Shown piece by piece: positions 30,718 to 40,174 of a stretch of DNA of 44,738 nucleotides. A program made the position numbers and the translations under genes. The notes below the pieces were generated by a model. That model searched no databases and was not told where the DNA came from. It worked only from the letters and a program-made list of their open reading frames with translations. The stretch's first letter is position 1, and every line of letters begins with the position of its first letter. Source of the DNA: a virus. The stretch is from positions 1 through 44,738 of the IMG/VR virus record IMGVR_UViG_3300034105_002198; one strand, written 5' to 3'.

Positions 30718-32747
30718 GAGAGAGCTGTGAGGATTTGTGTTACGGTCTGACCGATCTGACTGACTACAGGGTCGCTTGGAGCTTGTTGTTGTTCAGGCTT
30801 CTTCGTCTGCGAGTCCACTGGGTTCTTCGTTGCCTGGTCTTGGTTCTTCATCTTGAAACTGTCCTGGAATTCTTTACCCTTCGCATTGGCCGCGTCGAGT
30901 CCCGGAGTAGTTATGCGATCCTTGATGGACTGTCCGCCCTTCTTGACTCCTTTGTCGTCGTAGTTGTCGAGACTGTCGAAACTCTTCATAGATTCATCCG
31001 CTCTACCACGAGCCTCATTCATTCGAGCTTGGCTTCGTGCTGTGGCTTCGTCCACTCCGCCTTGTCTTTCGCGGCTATAACCATGAATCTTACTGCGCTC
31101 GCGGTCACCACTTTTGCCTCCGCTCTTGTTTCCGTCGTCGGCTAATTCCTTCTTGAGCTTCATAGTTTCCTGAGCGATCTTCAAGGATTCGGCTTCAGTC
31201 AGACCAGTGCGCTCGGCAATCTGCCGAGTCATCTGCTGGATGTCGAGTTGCTCCTGCAACAGTTTGGCTTTCTTCTCGTGCCCCGCGGCCGACTGACGTA
31301 GGATTTCGAGCTCGAGTAGTTGGTCACTAAGCGCGGTGGACTTGCGCTGCGTTTCGTCGGCTTCCTTCTTGGCCGCCTCAGCCGCCTCTTTTGTGGCCTC
31401 GGCCACCTTCTTCACTTCTTCAGCTTGGCGACGACGTTGATCCCGCAGCGTACCCTGCAGTTCAAACAATTTCTCGGCGTCGCGGATAGCATCCAGGTCA
31501 GACCGCTTGTCTTTGACTTCATTTTGGCGTTTCATTTCGTCCGTGATCCGCTTCTGAATGGCCTCCACCGCTAAGGCAGGAGTCATGTGTTCAAGCATCA
31601 AGGAGAATTGCTTCTCGGCTAGAGACACGCGCTCCTTGTCGACGTCCGCGGTTTCCTTAGCCCGCTTTTCCTCATCGCCTTTCGGTTGGAACCTTTTGCC
31701 GGTACCGTTGGTGGAACTGAGTTCTTTCTTTTCGGGCGGTTTCTCAGGTCCTGTGCCCATACGTTCGTGCTCAAGGTCGGTGAAGGTCTTCATGAACCCG
31801 TCGGTCCCACCGGTCTCAAGACCCATAGCCCCTCCGATACTTTTGGACATACCCGCCACGCTCGCTTTGCGGACATTATTCATGAACCCTATGAACCCCG
31901 CTCCGAGTTTAATAGTGTTCATGATACCTGCGCCGATATCTGCGAAAAGTTCCTTGTTGCGGTCTAGTTCCGCAGCAAGTTGTTTGGCTGCTTCGATCGA
32001 GTTCTCGAACATGCCTTTAGTCATGGCCCCAGCGGCCTTGTCTAGAGCACTAGTGAGCGTCGAATACGCGACTCCCGCGGTATCTCCAGCACCCCCTAAT
32101 TCTCCGACTTGTTCCTTGAGAAACTCGAACAACTTACCTGCTTCCTTAGCTTTCGCGATATCTGCATTATCGATCTGCAGCATCTTCGCCAGAGCACTGT
32201 CCGACGTGATGTTGCCGGTCATGATGGACCGCATCTCTTGGGCTAACTGTTCAGTAGGGATGTTGGCATTCGCCATGGCGTTGGAGAACATCCCTACCAA
32301 CTCAATGTTATCCTCCATAGCTACTCCTGAGCTTTGAGCTGCCGCGTACGTTGCTAAGAATCCTTGGGTTAATTGGGTGATTGACGCCGACGACCTTGGG
32401 TCCATCGCGACGATCGCCTTCATGGCTTTCTCGGCTTCTCCCTGAGCCGCAGCGTCAGATAGGCCTTGGAATTTCTTCGTGACGTTGGCGATGGCGATGG
32501 TCGAGTCGTTCATCGTCTGATTGAACTCTAGTCCACGTTTAACCAACGTCCCAAGACCAATCGCTGCCCCGAGACCCCCTAGTTTTCCTGCCATGCCCGA
32601 GAGACCTCTACCAAAGATGGCTTCGGTAATATTACCGCCGCGTGACGCGTCGTCGCGGAACCTACGAATCTCTCCGCGGGCCCTCGCTAGGCTCGCTTGG
32701 TATTGAGCGATGTCGAGTCGTAGTGATGCTTCGATTGGAGATGCCAT
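30714..32747 (-). CDS. Tail tape measure protein
   Basis: A 677-aa protein, the longest of the tail block. The N-terminal part has the pattern of tape measures (IAQYQASLARARGEIRRF, then GLSGMAGKLGGLGAAIGLG). A long helical, Lys/Glu-rich middle follows (about 430-560) and then a low-complexity C-terminus. If tail length scales at about 0.15 nm per residue, the tail would be near 100 nm. This fits a siphovirus, though scaling varies. Confidence 0.8.
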   Translation of the reverse strand: MASPIEASLRLDIAQYQASLARARGEIRRFRDDASRGGNITEAIFGRGLSGMAGKLGGLGAAIGLGTLVKRGLEFNQTMNDSTIAIANVTKKFQGLSDAAAQGEAEKAMKAIVAMDPRSSASITQLTQGFLATYAAAQSSGVAMEDNIELVGMFSNAMANANIPTEQLAQEMRSIMTGNITSDSALAKMLQIDNADIAKAKEAGKLFEFLKEQVGELGGAGDTAGVAYSTLTSALDKAAGAMTKGMFENSIEAAKQLAAELDRNKELFADIGAGIMNTIKLGAGFIGFMNNVRKASVAGMSKSIGGAMGLETGGTDGFMKTFTDLEHERMGTGPEKPPEKKELSSTNGTGKRFQPKGDEEKRAKETADVDKERVSLAEKQFSLMLEHMTPALAVEAIQKRITDEMKRQNEVKDKRSDLDAIRDAEKLFELQGTLRDQRRRQAEEVKKVAEATKEAAEAAKKEADETQRKSTALSDQLLELEILRQSAAGHEKKAKLLQEQLDIQQMTRQIAERTGLTEAESLKIAQETMKLKKELADDGNKSGGKSGDRERSKIHGYSRERQGGVDEATARSQARMNEARGRADESMKSFDSLDNYDDKGVKKGGQSIKDRITTPGLDAANAKGKEFQDSFKMKNQDQATKNPVDSQTKKPEQQQAPSDPVVSQIGQTVTQILTALS

Positions 32748-32752
32748 GGTCG

Positions 32753-33511
32753 TTAGAAGTCGCGAGATGCTCGCTTGATGTAATTGTCCCAGTTTTTCTG
32801 CATGCGGCTAGTCCGTACGTCTAGCGCAAACCGGATACGCTTCTCGATACCTTTGACATTGCGCGCAAATGGAGCTGCGTTCTGCATGCGGATAATGATT
32901 CGACGATCATCGACGTCGACAATCAAGTTACCTGGAGCGTTCTGCTTGTTCAGACCGTAGGGGATGCGCGCTCCAAGGGATGTCATGGCGGGCACCCAAC
33001 CACTAGCTAAGAACCAAATTCTGCTTTGTATCTTTTCGATGTATCTGTCGATGGCTTCGGGGTTTCGAACGAACATTAAGATTCGCGGCCTCAAACGGCG
33101 GCGACCAATGGCCTGACTCCCGAAGTTCTTATGAATCTGTCCTCCGTCGAATGGTGAGAAGGACGCGCCGGTTACATTGCGCAGAACCTGACTGGCTCCG
33201 GCGTCGTCCCCAGCAGATTTCTTGGCCCAGAATGACGCAGCCGCTGCCGGCATGATTCCTCTAAGTTGCATGTAAGCGTCGTTCGGTGTGCCATACATGG
33301 ATGAGATGTCTGACGCTATAGCCGCTTTTCCATACACTTCAGCAGAACGACCCTGCGTTGTGTTGAACTGCGGAGGCGTGATCTTAGCCGCTTCGACGAT
33401 AACTAATTTTGCTTCTTGACGCAACACCTCGACTGCAGTCTTCTTAGAGGTAGTCGCTAGTCTAAGAAGAGCCGCAGTGTGTCGATCATGATTGATGTTC
33501 AACTCGCTCAT
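32753..33511 (-). CDS. Tail or neck assembly protein
   Basis: A 252-aa basic protein starting MSELNINHDRHTAALLRL. I prefer ATG at 33511 to the longer TTG start because it shortens the overlap with the previous gene. The region just before the tape measure often encodes minor tail or neck proteins. Function not assigned. Confidence 0.65.
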   Translation of the reverse strand: MSELNINHDRHTAALLRLATTSKKTAVEVLRQEAKLVIVEAAKITPPQFNTTQGRSAEVYGKAAIASDISSMYGTPNDAYMQLRGIMPAAAASFWAKKSAGDDAGASQVLRNVTGASFSPFDGGQIHKNFGSQAIGRRRLRPRILMFVRNPEAIDRYIEKIQSRIWFLASGWVPAMTSLGARIPYGLNKQNAPGNLIVDVDDRRIIIRMQNAAPFARNVKGIEKRIRFALDVRTSRMQKNWDNYIKRASRDF

Positions 33512-33716
33512 TTGTATTGTGACTCGTGGTGTCAAGAGCTCTGCGGCGTCTGACAGATAGCATCAATCGACCGGCATCCGACAACCTAGGATCAGGCCAA
33601 ATTTGGTCATGACCATCCAATAAACGTCGAGCATGAATCTTCGCCCATCCTCTGGCTAGTGGCACACTCCACATGGCATCGTCTTCGTTGGTTCCACAGG
33701 CCTGATAGAGCAGCAC
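33486..33716 (-). CDS. Small hypothetical protein in the neck/tail block
   Basis: A 76-aa protein (MLLYQACGTNEDDAMWSVPL...). It fills the gap between two larger genes, with a 26-bp overlap downstream. Unknown function; a small tail chaperone or neck protein is possible. Confidence 0.55.
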   Translation of the reverse strand: MLLYQACGTNEDDAMWSVPLARGWAKIHARRLLDGHDQIWPDPRLSDAGRLMLSVRRRRALDTTSHNTNERVEHQS

Positions 33717-33733
33717 GCAGTATTGCGCGTCGC

Positions 33734-34357
33734 TTACAGGCCAAGCGCGTTTCCCGAGTCACGTCCGTTCCCGCTAGTTGGAGGTGCAATCGTTAACATT
33801 CTCAGATAGTCAGTGCGAAGCCGATAGGCCAGTGTGACCAGGAAAGTTTGTCGGTTGGCCGGGACGTTCTTCTCGGCCCATTCGTCGATCGCTTCGAGCC
33901 ATGTCGCCATGGTCCCCACGCGCAGCGCTCGCCAGTCCTTAGGTTCATGAGAACAGAACCACAGAATCTTAACGGCCATCGGGAGATATGAGGTCACGTC
34001 GACGAACTTCGCCACATCCCAATCTTCGTCGGTCAGTTGTTGTGTCACTTCAGCTTGGGCCGCAACTCGGTATTTGTCGATTCGTTCGAAGACGCCCGCT
34101 AAGTCGATCAAGTCTTCGCTCGGAGCATCAGCTCGATGCAACGCGTGGATCAAAGTATGCCGGCCCAAACTGTAAGCATATAGAGGTCGACCATTCCAAC
34201 AGAAACCGTCTACGTCCGCCCAGGCTCGGTCTCGCAAGAACTCGGCGCGCTGTACGTAGGTCGTATCGGGGGCGCTGTCTCCAACGTCGATCGTCGATGG
34301 TGCTAAGAATGTTGCGAGTTCGGTGTCTGGGGCTTTGGATTGTTCTGCGAGACTCAT
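33734..34357 (-). CDS. Hypothetical neck/tail protein
   Basis: A 207-aa mostly helical protein (DDLAGVFERIDKYR-like segments). It overlaps the preceding gene by 4 bp. In siphophage order it falls among the head-tail connection or tail chaperone genes, but no motif supports a specific call. Confidence 0.65.
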   Translation of the reverse strand: MSLAEQSKAPDTELATFLAPSTIDVGDSAPDTTYVQRAEFLRDRAWADVDGFCWNGRPLYAYSLGRHTLIHALHRADAPSEDLIDLAGVFERIDKYRVAAQAEVTQQLTDEDWDVAKFVDVTSYLPMAVKILWFCSHEPKDWRALRVGTMATWLEAIDEWAEKNVPANRQTFLVTLAYRLRTDYLRMLTIAPPTSGNGRDSGNALGL

Positions 34358-35190
34358 AGTGTGTTCGGGCTTCCAAGATAATGTTCGAGTTTAGAAAGGA
34401 CCCGCTCGCTAGCATTTGGGTCGATGAGAGCTTGCTTCGCTGCCGCTTGAATGTGTAGCACGGGGCGAACTCCAGATAGCGTGTTCTTTAGCTTACCGCG
34501 CGCATGCAGCGCATCGTAAGCACAGCACACCGGATGTTGTGGGTCAAACCCTTCCAACGCCAACCGAAGCGGGTCTTCTGAAATCGGATTCCGCTTGGTT
34601 ACGCGTCCAGCCGAGTAGCGTTGCTCCACACCGCCGATCATTACTAGATGACCAACTGCCGACAGGTGATACACGCGAGCGCCAGGTGCGCCAGTTATGC
34701 GAACCACAGGTATGCCGATCGGTCCAACCGCAGCCGCCAAGGTCAAATCAGTCACTGGCACAGTTGGACCATTGACGAGTGACGGCAACTCAGACCCTGG
34801 GACATAAGTGAAAGACTCGCCCGTCTTTGACCGCTCTAACCGATGTGGTTGCCCAGTTTGTTGCATAGCTAGCAAAGACTCATAGCAGAGTTGGCCTCGC
34901 ATGCCGCAACACAACGGGTGAAGTGGAGTGTCTGTCTCGAGTCGTCCTGAGTTAAAGTCGCGAAGTAGAACTCGGAGCGGTGGCATCGCCAGCGTCGAGA
35001 CCAGTCCGATCCAGAATCTATGTAGTTCAGTTCGCTTGCCGTGACGCTCGACACGGTCTACTTTTTCCAGCGGATATTGGCACGGTCCGATCAAACAAGC
35101 CGCCAACCGCAGCAACTGAGTGAAGAACGAATTCGCGGAGGCGGCCGCATCGGGTTTCGTCGGGAGTTCAGGAGCAACGGTTGGCGTCAT
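34354..35190 (-). CDS. Hypothetical structural-region protein
   Basis: A 278-aa protein with several Cys residues (HPLCCGMRGQLC near 92-103, HPVCCAYDA near 220-228), unusual among structural proteins and possibly a metal or disulfide site. The start lies 32 bp after the upstream stop. Function unknown. Confidence 0.65.
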   Translation of the reverse strand: MTPTVAPELPTKPDAAASANSFFTQLLRLAACLIGPCQYPLEKVDRVERHGKRTELHRFWIGLVSTLAMPPLRVLLRDFNSGRLETDTPLHPLCCGMRGQLCYESLLAMQQTGQPHRLERSKTGESFTYVPGSELPSLVNGPTVPVTDLTLAAAVGPIGIPVVRITGAPGARVYHLSAVGHLVMIGGVEQRYSAGRVTKRNPISEDPLRLALEGFDPQHPVCCAYDALHARGKLKNTLSGVRPVLHIQAAAKQALIDPNASERVLSKLEHYLGSPNTL

Positions 35191-35222
35191 GAGATTGGCT
35201 TGGGAGATGTTTGATGAGTCGC

Positions 35223-35657
35223 TTAGGCTGTCAAGTCGACATCAGGATAGTACGACATCGAGAGCGCAAGGACCGGGATGTTCTCCAAGGCCAGCGTGCG
35301 AGTGACTTCGCGAACCATCAGGAGACGATCGTTGTCGCGGGTATAGCCGTGGATTTCCAGGCCGTCCTCAGCAAAGTGAACCAGCGTTGCCGCATAACCC
35401 ATGTGCGCGTTGGCCAAGCCGGTCATGAGACCCTCAACGGTTGGAACAGGTTCGGCCGTAAGGTCAATGTCCAACGCTTCGCGATAGACTTGAACCTGCA
35501 CGATGCCGCGCTTGACGGTTTCGGTGTGACCCTTTTTCTCAATGGTCTGAGAGCGTGGTTTGAACTCGATGCCCGTGGAGAACAGGCCAGTCTCGGCGAG
35601 CTCGTCTAGATCGTAATCAGGTAGAGCGCCGTGTTTGATGTTGGGTGATGCAGGCAT
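35223..35657 (-). CDS. Hypothetical tail protein
   Basis: A 144-aa protein (MPASPNIKHGALPDYDLDEL...) with beta-type segments (RGIVQVQVYREALDIDL). Placed where a tail tube or tail terminator is expected. No motif confirms it. Confidence 0.65.
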   Translation of the reverse strand: MPASPNIKHGALPDYDLDELAETGLFSTGIEFKPRSQTIEKKGHTETVKRGIVQVQVYREALDIDLTAEPVPTVEGLMTGLANAHMGYAATLVHFAEDGLEIHGYTRDNDRLLMVREVTRTLALENIPVLALSMSYYPDVDLTA

Positions 35658-35728
35658 AGTATTTACAAGACAGAGGTGAGCACAAAGATGATTGAGTTGA
35701 CCGCCGTATTGACGACAGTCACTCGGGA

Positions 35729-36163
35729 TTAAGCAACGAGAGGGACTCCAGAAGAGAGACCATTGCGGCGGAAGGACATTTTCGTGGTAGACTTGGCGAT
35801 GCCGATGATCGTGAGATATGTTCCCGCGGCGCGTTCACTGTGCCGACCGAGACCACCAGGAGTCGGACTAAGGATGACAATTTCGTTGCCCGCAGCGATC
35901 GAAAGCGACAGCGCCACCCCTGGTGTGTAGTCGTCATCTTCGTAGTCGACTTTGACGGGTTGACCTGCGGCGCCACCATTCAAAGCGAAGCCGTGAAAGG
36001 AGGACTTGGCGAGCACGTTAGCATCGCACTTATACCACCGCTGCGTCGCGGAGTCCTGATAAAGAGGGTCTCCGGCTTCGCATGCTTCGCCGAAGATTCC
36101 GTCGAGGGTTTTAGCGCGAACGCCTGCAAGAACATTGGTAGCGGTTTTGGAGAGATCAGCCAT
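35729..36163 (-). CDS. Small structural protein, possible decoration protein
   Basis: A 144-aa Gly-rich beta protein (GDPLYQDSATQRWYKCDAN ... FALNGGAAGQPVKVDYEDDD). The composition and repeated short beta segments resemble capsid decoration proteins of the DUF2190 type, but that is a similarity of style only. ATG at 36163 is preferred because the longer frame overlaps the preceding gene further. Confidence 0.6.
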   Translation of the reverse strand: MADLSKTATNVLAGVRAKTLDGIFGEACEAGDPLYQDSATQRWYKCDANVLAKSSFHGFALNGGAAGQPVKVDYEDDDYTPGVALSLSIAAGNEIVILSPTPGGLGRHSERAAGTYLTIIGIAKSTTKMSFRRNGLSSGVPLVA

Positions 36164-36174
36164 GACAATCTGTT

Positions 36175-37041
36175 CTATGTCAAACAATATCCGTGGAAGA
36201 CCCATTCGACCCCGTAGTCGACTGTTCGCTTGTCAGCGTCGCGCGACGTCTGCAGCTCTCCAGTGAACACAAGTTTACATAGCACGTAGCCTTCACGCTC
36301 CGCGTCTGGTCGCAGCGCTAACCAATCCGAGAAGCCGCTGCGAATAGCATTGTTCACTCGGACCAAGATGTCACTCGCTTCGTCGGGTTCGACTTGAGCC
36401 GGAAGGGCCGCGGTTGCGTCTCTCGTCTTCATTGCTACGAGCTCTAGCACGTTGACTAGAATCCTGCGACGCGCTGAAGCATTCTTAGTATCCTCGCGGG
36501 CCGCTACAAGCAAAGACGGCCGGGCTTCTTCCAGACCGTCATCCATCAATCGTCGGACCATGCCTACTCTCGCCTCTCCTTCAATGGCGGCTGTCCCGTA
36601 GCCGCCGCCGGTTGTGGTTACCTGTGGCGCAATTCCTGTGTCTGGAATTTCCCTCGTAACGCCGGTCAGCTCGATAGCCGCTCCCGTGAGCGATCGGCTC
36701 AAGGTGATCGCAGTTCCAGAGCGAGATTTCGCCACGTCTGTGATCGCGATAGCCTCGTATAATACCGCTGCGGCCTGCACTGGCGACAGGCCGTCCGTGT
36801 TGACCCAGATATTCCCGCGCTCGGGATCGTAGTCAAGCAGGTCGTATATGGTCGTCCCACTCTCAGTCGTTATTTCGAGCCTACCTGCTGTGTTCTGCAT
36901 CGTAACCACCAAGTTCGGCGGTGCGGCCGCCGGAGTCACCTGGGCCTCAGTCACCTCAGGTGGAAGATTGTATGTCGCGATAACCGCTGCGTCGCGCAGG
37001 AAGTCATACACGAGCGAAGAGAAGCGTCTGGAAATGGTCAT
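36175..37041 (-). CDS. Neck or tail protein
   Basis: A 288-aa protein with several beta-rich stretches (LVVTMQNTAGRLEITTESGT) and a helical middle. It lies after the small head-tail gene, so a neck or tail terminator role is plausible. No signature found. Confidence 0.65.
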   Translation of the reverse strand: MTISRRFSSLVYDFLRDAAVIATYNLPPEVTEAQVTPAAAPPNLVVTMQNTAGRLEITTESGTTIYDLLDYDPERGNIWVNTDGLSPVQAAAVLYEAIAITDVAKSRSGTAITLSRSLTGAAIELTGVTREIPDTGIAPQVTTTGGGYGTAAIEGEARVGMVRRLMDDGLEEARPSLLVAAREDTKNASARRRILVNVLELVAMKTRDATAALPAQVEPDEASDILVRVNNAIRSGFSDWLALRPDAEREGYVLCKLVFTGELQTSRDADKRTVDYGVEWVFHGYCLT

Positions 37042-37047
37042 GACCTA

Positions 37048-37374
37048 TTAGTTGAAGGATACCGAGGCTCGAATGGTGACTACGGTCGACCATTCATTTT
37101 CCCACCCTTGAACTTCGTCGACGATGTAGACTCGAGCTCCGTAAGTGGCGCTGTCTACTCCGGCGCGTGGACAACTGGGCAAGTCCGCCTTGCGCACGTC
37201 GACTCGCAACGTGTATTGCTTCGACATACCAGACTGAACTAGTTTCGACGGCGTGACTCCAGCCGAAACTGGGCCTTGCACCGGCAACGTCTCGTTGGTT
37301 ATACGAAGGGCCACCGTCCCGCGGTGGCGAGAGGTGGCCCATGAACGTAGCTGAGCTTGTCCGTATGCGTTCAT
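37048..37374 (-). CDS. Small head-tail connection protein
   Basis: A 108-aa protein. Two adjacent starts exist, GTG at 37377 and ATG at 37374. The ATG overlaps the previous stop by one base (TGATG). Position after the capsid and decoration genes suggests a head-tail connector or completion protein. Confidence 0.6.
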   Translation of the reverse strand: MNAYGQAQLRSWATSRHRGTVALRITNETLPVQGPVSAGVTPSKLVQSGMSKQYTLRVDVRKADLPSCPRAGVDSATYGARVYIVDEVQGWENEWSTVVTIRASVSFN

Positions 37375-37802
37375 CACACAGCACCGTGGCGACGCAGACT
37401 GAACTCGGCGCTTACTGCGGCACCTGTTGTGGTCGACGCACCGAAGGTGACTTTAGCTCGAACGTAGCGTTCGCACTCAGTGGGCAGAGAAATCTGCAGT
37501 TCGGTCGCAGCAGCCCCAACACCACCTGCTCCTGTGATGACCTTCGTGCCGATGGTCGTCGGCGTCCCGAAGTCCGTATCAGGGTGCATCTCGATAGTAA
37601 CAGTCGCTGTGCGAGTGTTAGGCAAGATGGTGGCGTTGAGCGCTGGAACTTTTACCGCGGCCGACATGTTGAGGAGACGAGCACGAGACGTGCGGTTACC
37701 AGTGTCGATGCTTGTGGTGACCACAGAAGTGGAAGCCGCCGCAGGAAGGGCGATGGACTTGAGAAGGTCCTTGTCGCGAAGATTGAAATCGAATGCAGGC
37801 AT
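37374..37802 (-). CDS. Capsid-associated protein
   Basis: A 142-aa Ala/Thr-rich protein. The segment AAASTSVVTTSIDTG with a C-terminal VRAKVTFGASTTTGAAVSAEF looks like a capsid decoration or Bbp16-type structural protein. It starts 34 bp after the capsid gene and has the same leader (AAATCTATGCC), fitting co-expression. Confidence 0.65.
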   Translation of the reverse strand: MPAFDFNLRDKDLLKSIALPAAASTSVVTTSIDTGNRTSRARLLNMSAAVKVPALNATILPNTRTATVTIEMHPDTDFGTPTTIGTKVITGAGGVGAAATELQISLPTECERYVRAKVTFGASTTTGAAVSAEFSLRRHGAV

Positions 37803-37836
37803 AGATTTATGAGTAGTTGGTCAGTTGATGTGCGGA

Positions 37837-38793
37837 TTACGCGAAGGTCTCTTCGCCGTTGATGATGGAGTCAGTGACGATCAGTGGGATGCCGGCCAAA
37901 TCAGTCGGCATAGGTACCGAATTCGGTTGGAAACCACCGGTAGCCGCCACCGCCTGACGCGAATTGCGGAGTTGACGGCGGGAACGGCGATTACACAGGA
38001 AGTAATCAGGAACAATTCCGCTCGGAAGCTTCTCGATGGCCTGTTCACCGAGTTCGTCGGTGAGACCCTTGTCGGCCTGCTCCGAGAGGTTAGCGATGCG
38101 GACTAGGGAGTAACGAGCCCCAACTTGCATGCCGATCCAACCCATCAGGGAATTGACGTAGGCGGTGAAGGCAGTGTTGTCGTCAAGGTTGACGGTTTGG
38201 ATCCGCCATTCAGGGAGCACATTCGGCAGGGTGTCACCACCGCTGACGAAGTGAACATCCTTGAGACCAATACGAACGCCCCACACAGAAGTGCAACCAG
38301 TTGTGCCGGTCGCGTCGACTTCATAGTTGGCAGCGTCATAGGCGTCAAGAAAGCCAGGGAAGCCCTTCTGATCGCCATGACCAGCAGCCACTGCTTCAGC
38401 TGAGTTGCCGTAGTAAACCTGCTTGCCGATGCGACGCATGACGGCTTCCATGACGCCTTGAGCTTCGATCATCTGATAGCTCGCAGCACCGCCTGGTTCC
38501 CAGACGTCAGCGAGGGCCTTATCAGCCGCGATCTGAGTGTCGAGGATGAAGCACTCAGTGAGACGGTTTTCGAACGTGCTCTTAGAGCGCGCGACGCCTT
38601 CATTGAGGTGACGGAACTGAGCGATTGGGAAACCCGTGCGGACCAGGGTTTTGTAGGCGGTCGACTTGATCTGACGCATTGGGAAGATGCGCATTTCAGG
38701 TTGTGTCAGAATGGACTCTTCGATGAGTCCGACCTGAACGTCGTTATTGCGTTGGAGGGCGAGGTCCAACATGGTAGGCATTCCTTCGGGCAT
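37837..38793 (-). CDS. Major capsid protein
   Basis: A 318-aa protein resembling the capsid proteins of phages that begin with an N-terminal LDLALQ segment followed by IKSTAYKTLVRTGFP and ENRLTECFILD at about 42-87, with a C-terminal GIPLIVTDSIIN. Genomic position (after portal, protease and scaffold, before connector genes) supports the call. The related family is known from several siphophages. The name would need a search. Confidence 0.85.
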   Translation of the reverse strand: MPEGMPTMLDLALQRNNDVQVGLIEESILTQPEMRIFPMRQIKSTAYKTLVRTGFPIAQFRHLNEGVARSKSTFENRLTECFILDTQIAADKALADVWEPGGAASYQMIEAQGVMEAVMRRIGKQVYYGNSAEAVAAGHGDQKGFPGFLDAYDAANYEVDATGTTGCTSVWGVRIGLKDVHFVSGGDTLPNVLPEWRIQTVNLDDNTAFTAYVNSLMGWIGMQVGARYSLVRIANLSEQADKGLTDELGEQAIEKLPSGIVPDYFLCNRRSRRQLRNSRQAVAATGGFQPNSVPMPTDLAGIPLIVTDSIINGEETFA

Positions 38794-38836
38794 AGATTTC
38801 GGTGGTGTGGGGTGTAGTTCTCTGACGTCTTGGCGA

Positions 38837-39262
38837 TTACGCGTTCACCGCAAGTTTGGCTCCTGCGGACAACTGGGTCTGACGACCCGCGATTGCTCGA
38901 GCGATCCCTTTGAGTTTCGGTTGACCGTCGTCGCTGTCGGGCTCGTTACCGCTCTTTGTAGCGATCTTCGTCGGCTTAATGCCAGCGGCCGCGATCAACC
39001 TGGCAGCTTCACCTTTAGACGCGGTGAGGTCAGCGTTGAGTTGGGCAATCTGGGCCTTGTAGCCGGTGACTTCGGCGTTCGAAGCAGAAAGTTGGCTTTG
39101 CACTGTGGTGAGCTGCGTCTGCAGCGCAGTCAGGTCGTCCGCATGGGTCGAGGCCGCAGCGGTGAGTGTAGCGTTGCTGGCTTGAAGACCAGTCATTTGA
39201 CCGTCGAGCCGAATCACTTCGGCGTTGGCTTCGTCAATGGAGGCGATGAATTCGCGGGGCAT
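38837..39262 (-). CDS. Scaffold-like coiled-coil protein
   Basis: A 141-aa protein. The middle (DGQMTGLQASNATLTAAAS ... SNAEVTGYKAQIAQLNADL) is a long coiled coil; the C-terminus is basic. Position between protease and capsid, size and coiled coil match internal scaffolding proteins that guide head assembly. ATG at 39262 was chosen instead of the upstream TTG at 39322. Confidence 0.75.
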   Translation of the reverse strand: MPREFIASIDEANAEVIRLDGQMTGLQASNATLTAAASTHADDLTALQTQLTTVQSQLSASNAEVTGYKAQIAQLNADLTASKGEAARLIAAAGIKPTKIATKSGNEPDSDDGQPKLKGIARAIAGRQTQLSAGAKLAVNA

Positions 39263-39318
39263 GATATTAGAGGTGTTGGGTTCGAATTGAAGTGGTTCTT
39301 CAACAATCCATCGTAGTG

Positions 39319-40173
39319 TCAACTCAGTTTGGAGATGAGTGTCGTCAGCGATGTAACCATTGCGTCAACCAACTTGGCTTGGCGCGCTTCCGGTGCGCGG
39401 AACATCTGTCCTTGCATGGTCTCATCGCTGACGTCAGGTCGCTTCGACCGGATGGCTTTAACGAACGACGCGTAGTCGCGGTCAACTTGAGCCTGAACTA
39501 GTGCTAGGTCCTCATCGTTCAACGGATTGCCAGGCGCTCCCATCGCCTTGTGCTTACCCGCTTTGATGATGTGCATGCGTTCGCCGCGAGCCTTCATCGA
39601 TTCGCTGCGGTCGAGAAACGCACAGTAGACGCCAATACTACCGATGCCCGCTGACTCTGTAGCGTAGACAGAATTCGTCTGCGACATTAGCCAGTAACCT
39701 GCGCTAGCGCTCATTGAATCGGTGAAGCCAAAGGTGTTCTTCGTCTTGCCGAGAGCCGCGATCATCTTACCAGCTTCAGGCACGCCGGTCACCGTTCCGC
39801 CTGGAGTGTTGAAGTCAAAGAGTACGTTTTTGATGGATGGGTCAGACGACACGAGTCCGATGTCGTGCTCTAACCCTGCAACATCGAAGCCGCCGCACAT
39901 CATCTCAAGGTTCGACATGTGTTGGCCGATCACACCCCAAACTGGGATGACCGCCAGACGGCCTTTCGTCCATACGCGGCTACCAGGCTGCGCGTGTTTG
40001 GTCAGGCCGAGTCCCACTGCCTTTGGGGTAAATGGAATCGCCAGATTGGCTGTGGTAGCCACCGAGCGACCTTCAATGTGAGACATAAGGACTTCCTGCA
40101 ACGTGTGGTGCGTTTCAGGGGTGATGAGCCATGGTTCGCCCATGACACGCTGGATAATTCGGGGGTAAGACAT
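39319..40173 (-). CDS. S49-family head maturation protease
   Basis: A 284-aa protein of the ClpP/SppA type. A serine in SASAGYW (about residue 157) and a lysine in AGKHKAMG (about 207-209) fit the Ser/Lys catalytic dyad of S49 capsid proteases such as lambda C. The start at 40173 falls one base after the portal stop. It cleaves scaffold and head proteins during assembly. Confidence 0.9.
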   Translation of the reverse strand: MSYPRIIQRVMGEPWLITPETHHTLQEVLMSHIEGRSVATTANLAIPFTPKAVGLGLTKHAQPGSRVWTKGRLAVIPVWGVIGQHMSNLEMMCGGFDVAGLEHDIGLVSSDPSIKNVLFDFNTPGGTVTGVPEAGKMIAALGKTKNTFGFTDSMSASAGYWLMSQTNSVYATESAGIGSIGVYCAFLDRSESMKARGERMHIIKAGKHKAMGAPGNPLNDEDLALVQAQVDRDYASFVKAIRSKRPDVSDETMQGQMFRAPEARQAKLVDAMVTSLTTLISKLS

Positions 40174-40174
40174 A

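Noticed and set aside
31558-32337. 259-aa plus-strand frame
   Set aside because: It is antisense to the tape measure, whose repetitive helical coding leaves long open frames opposite; no start context or motif.
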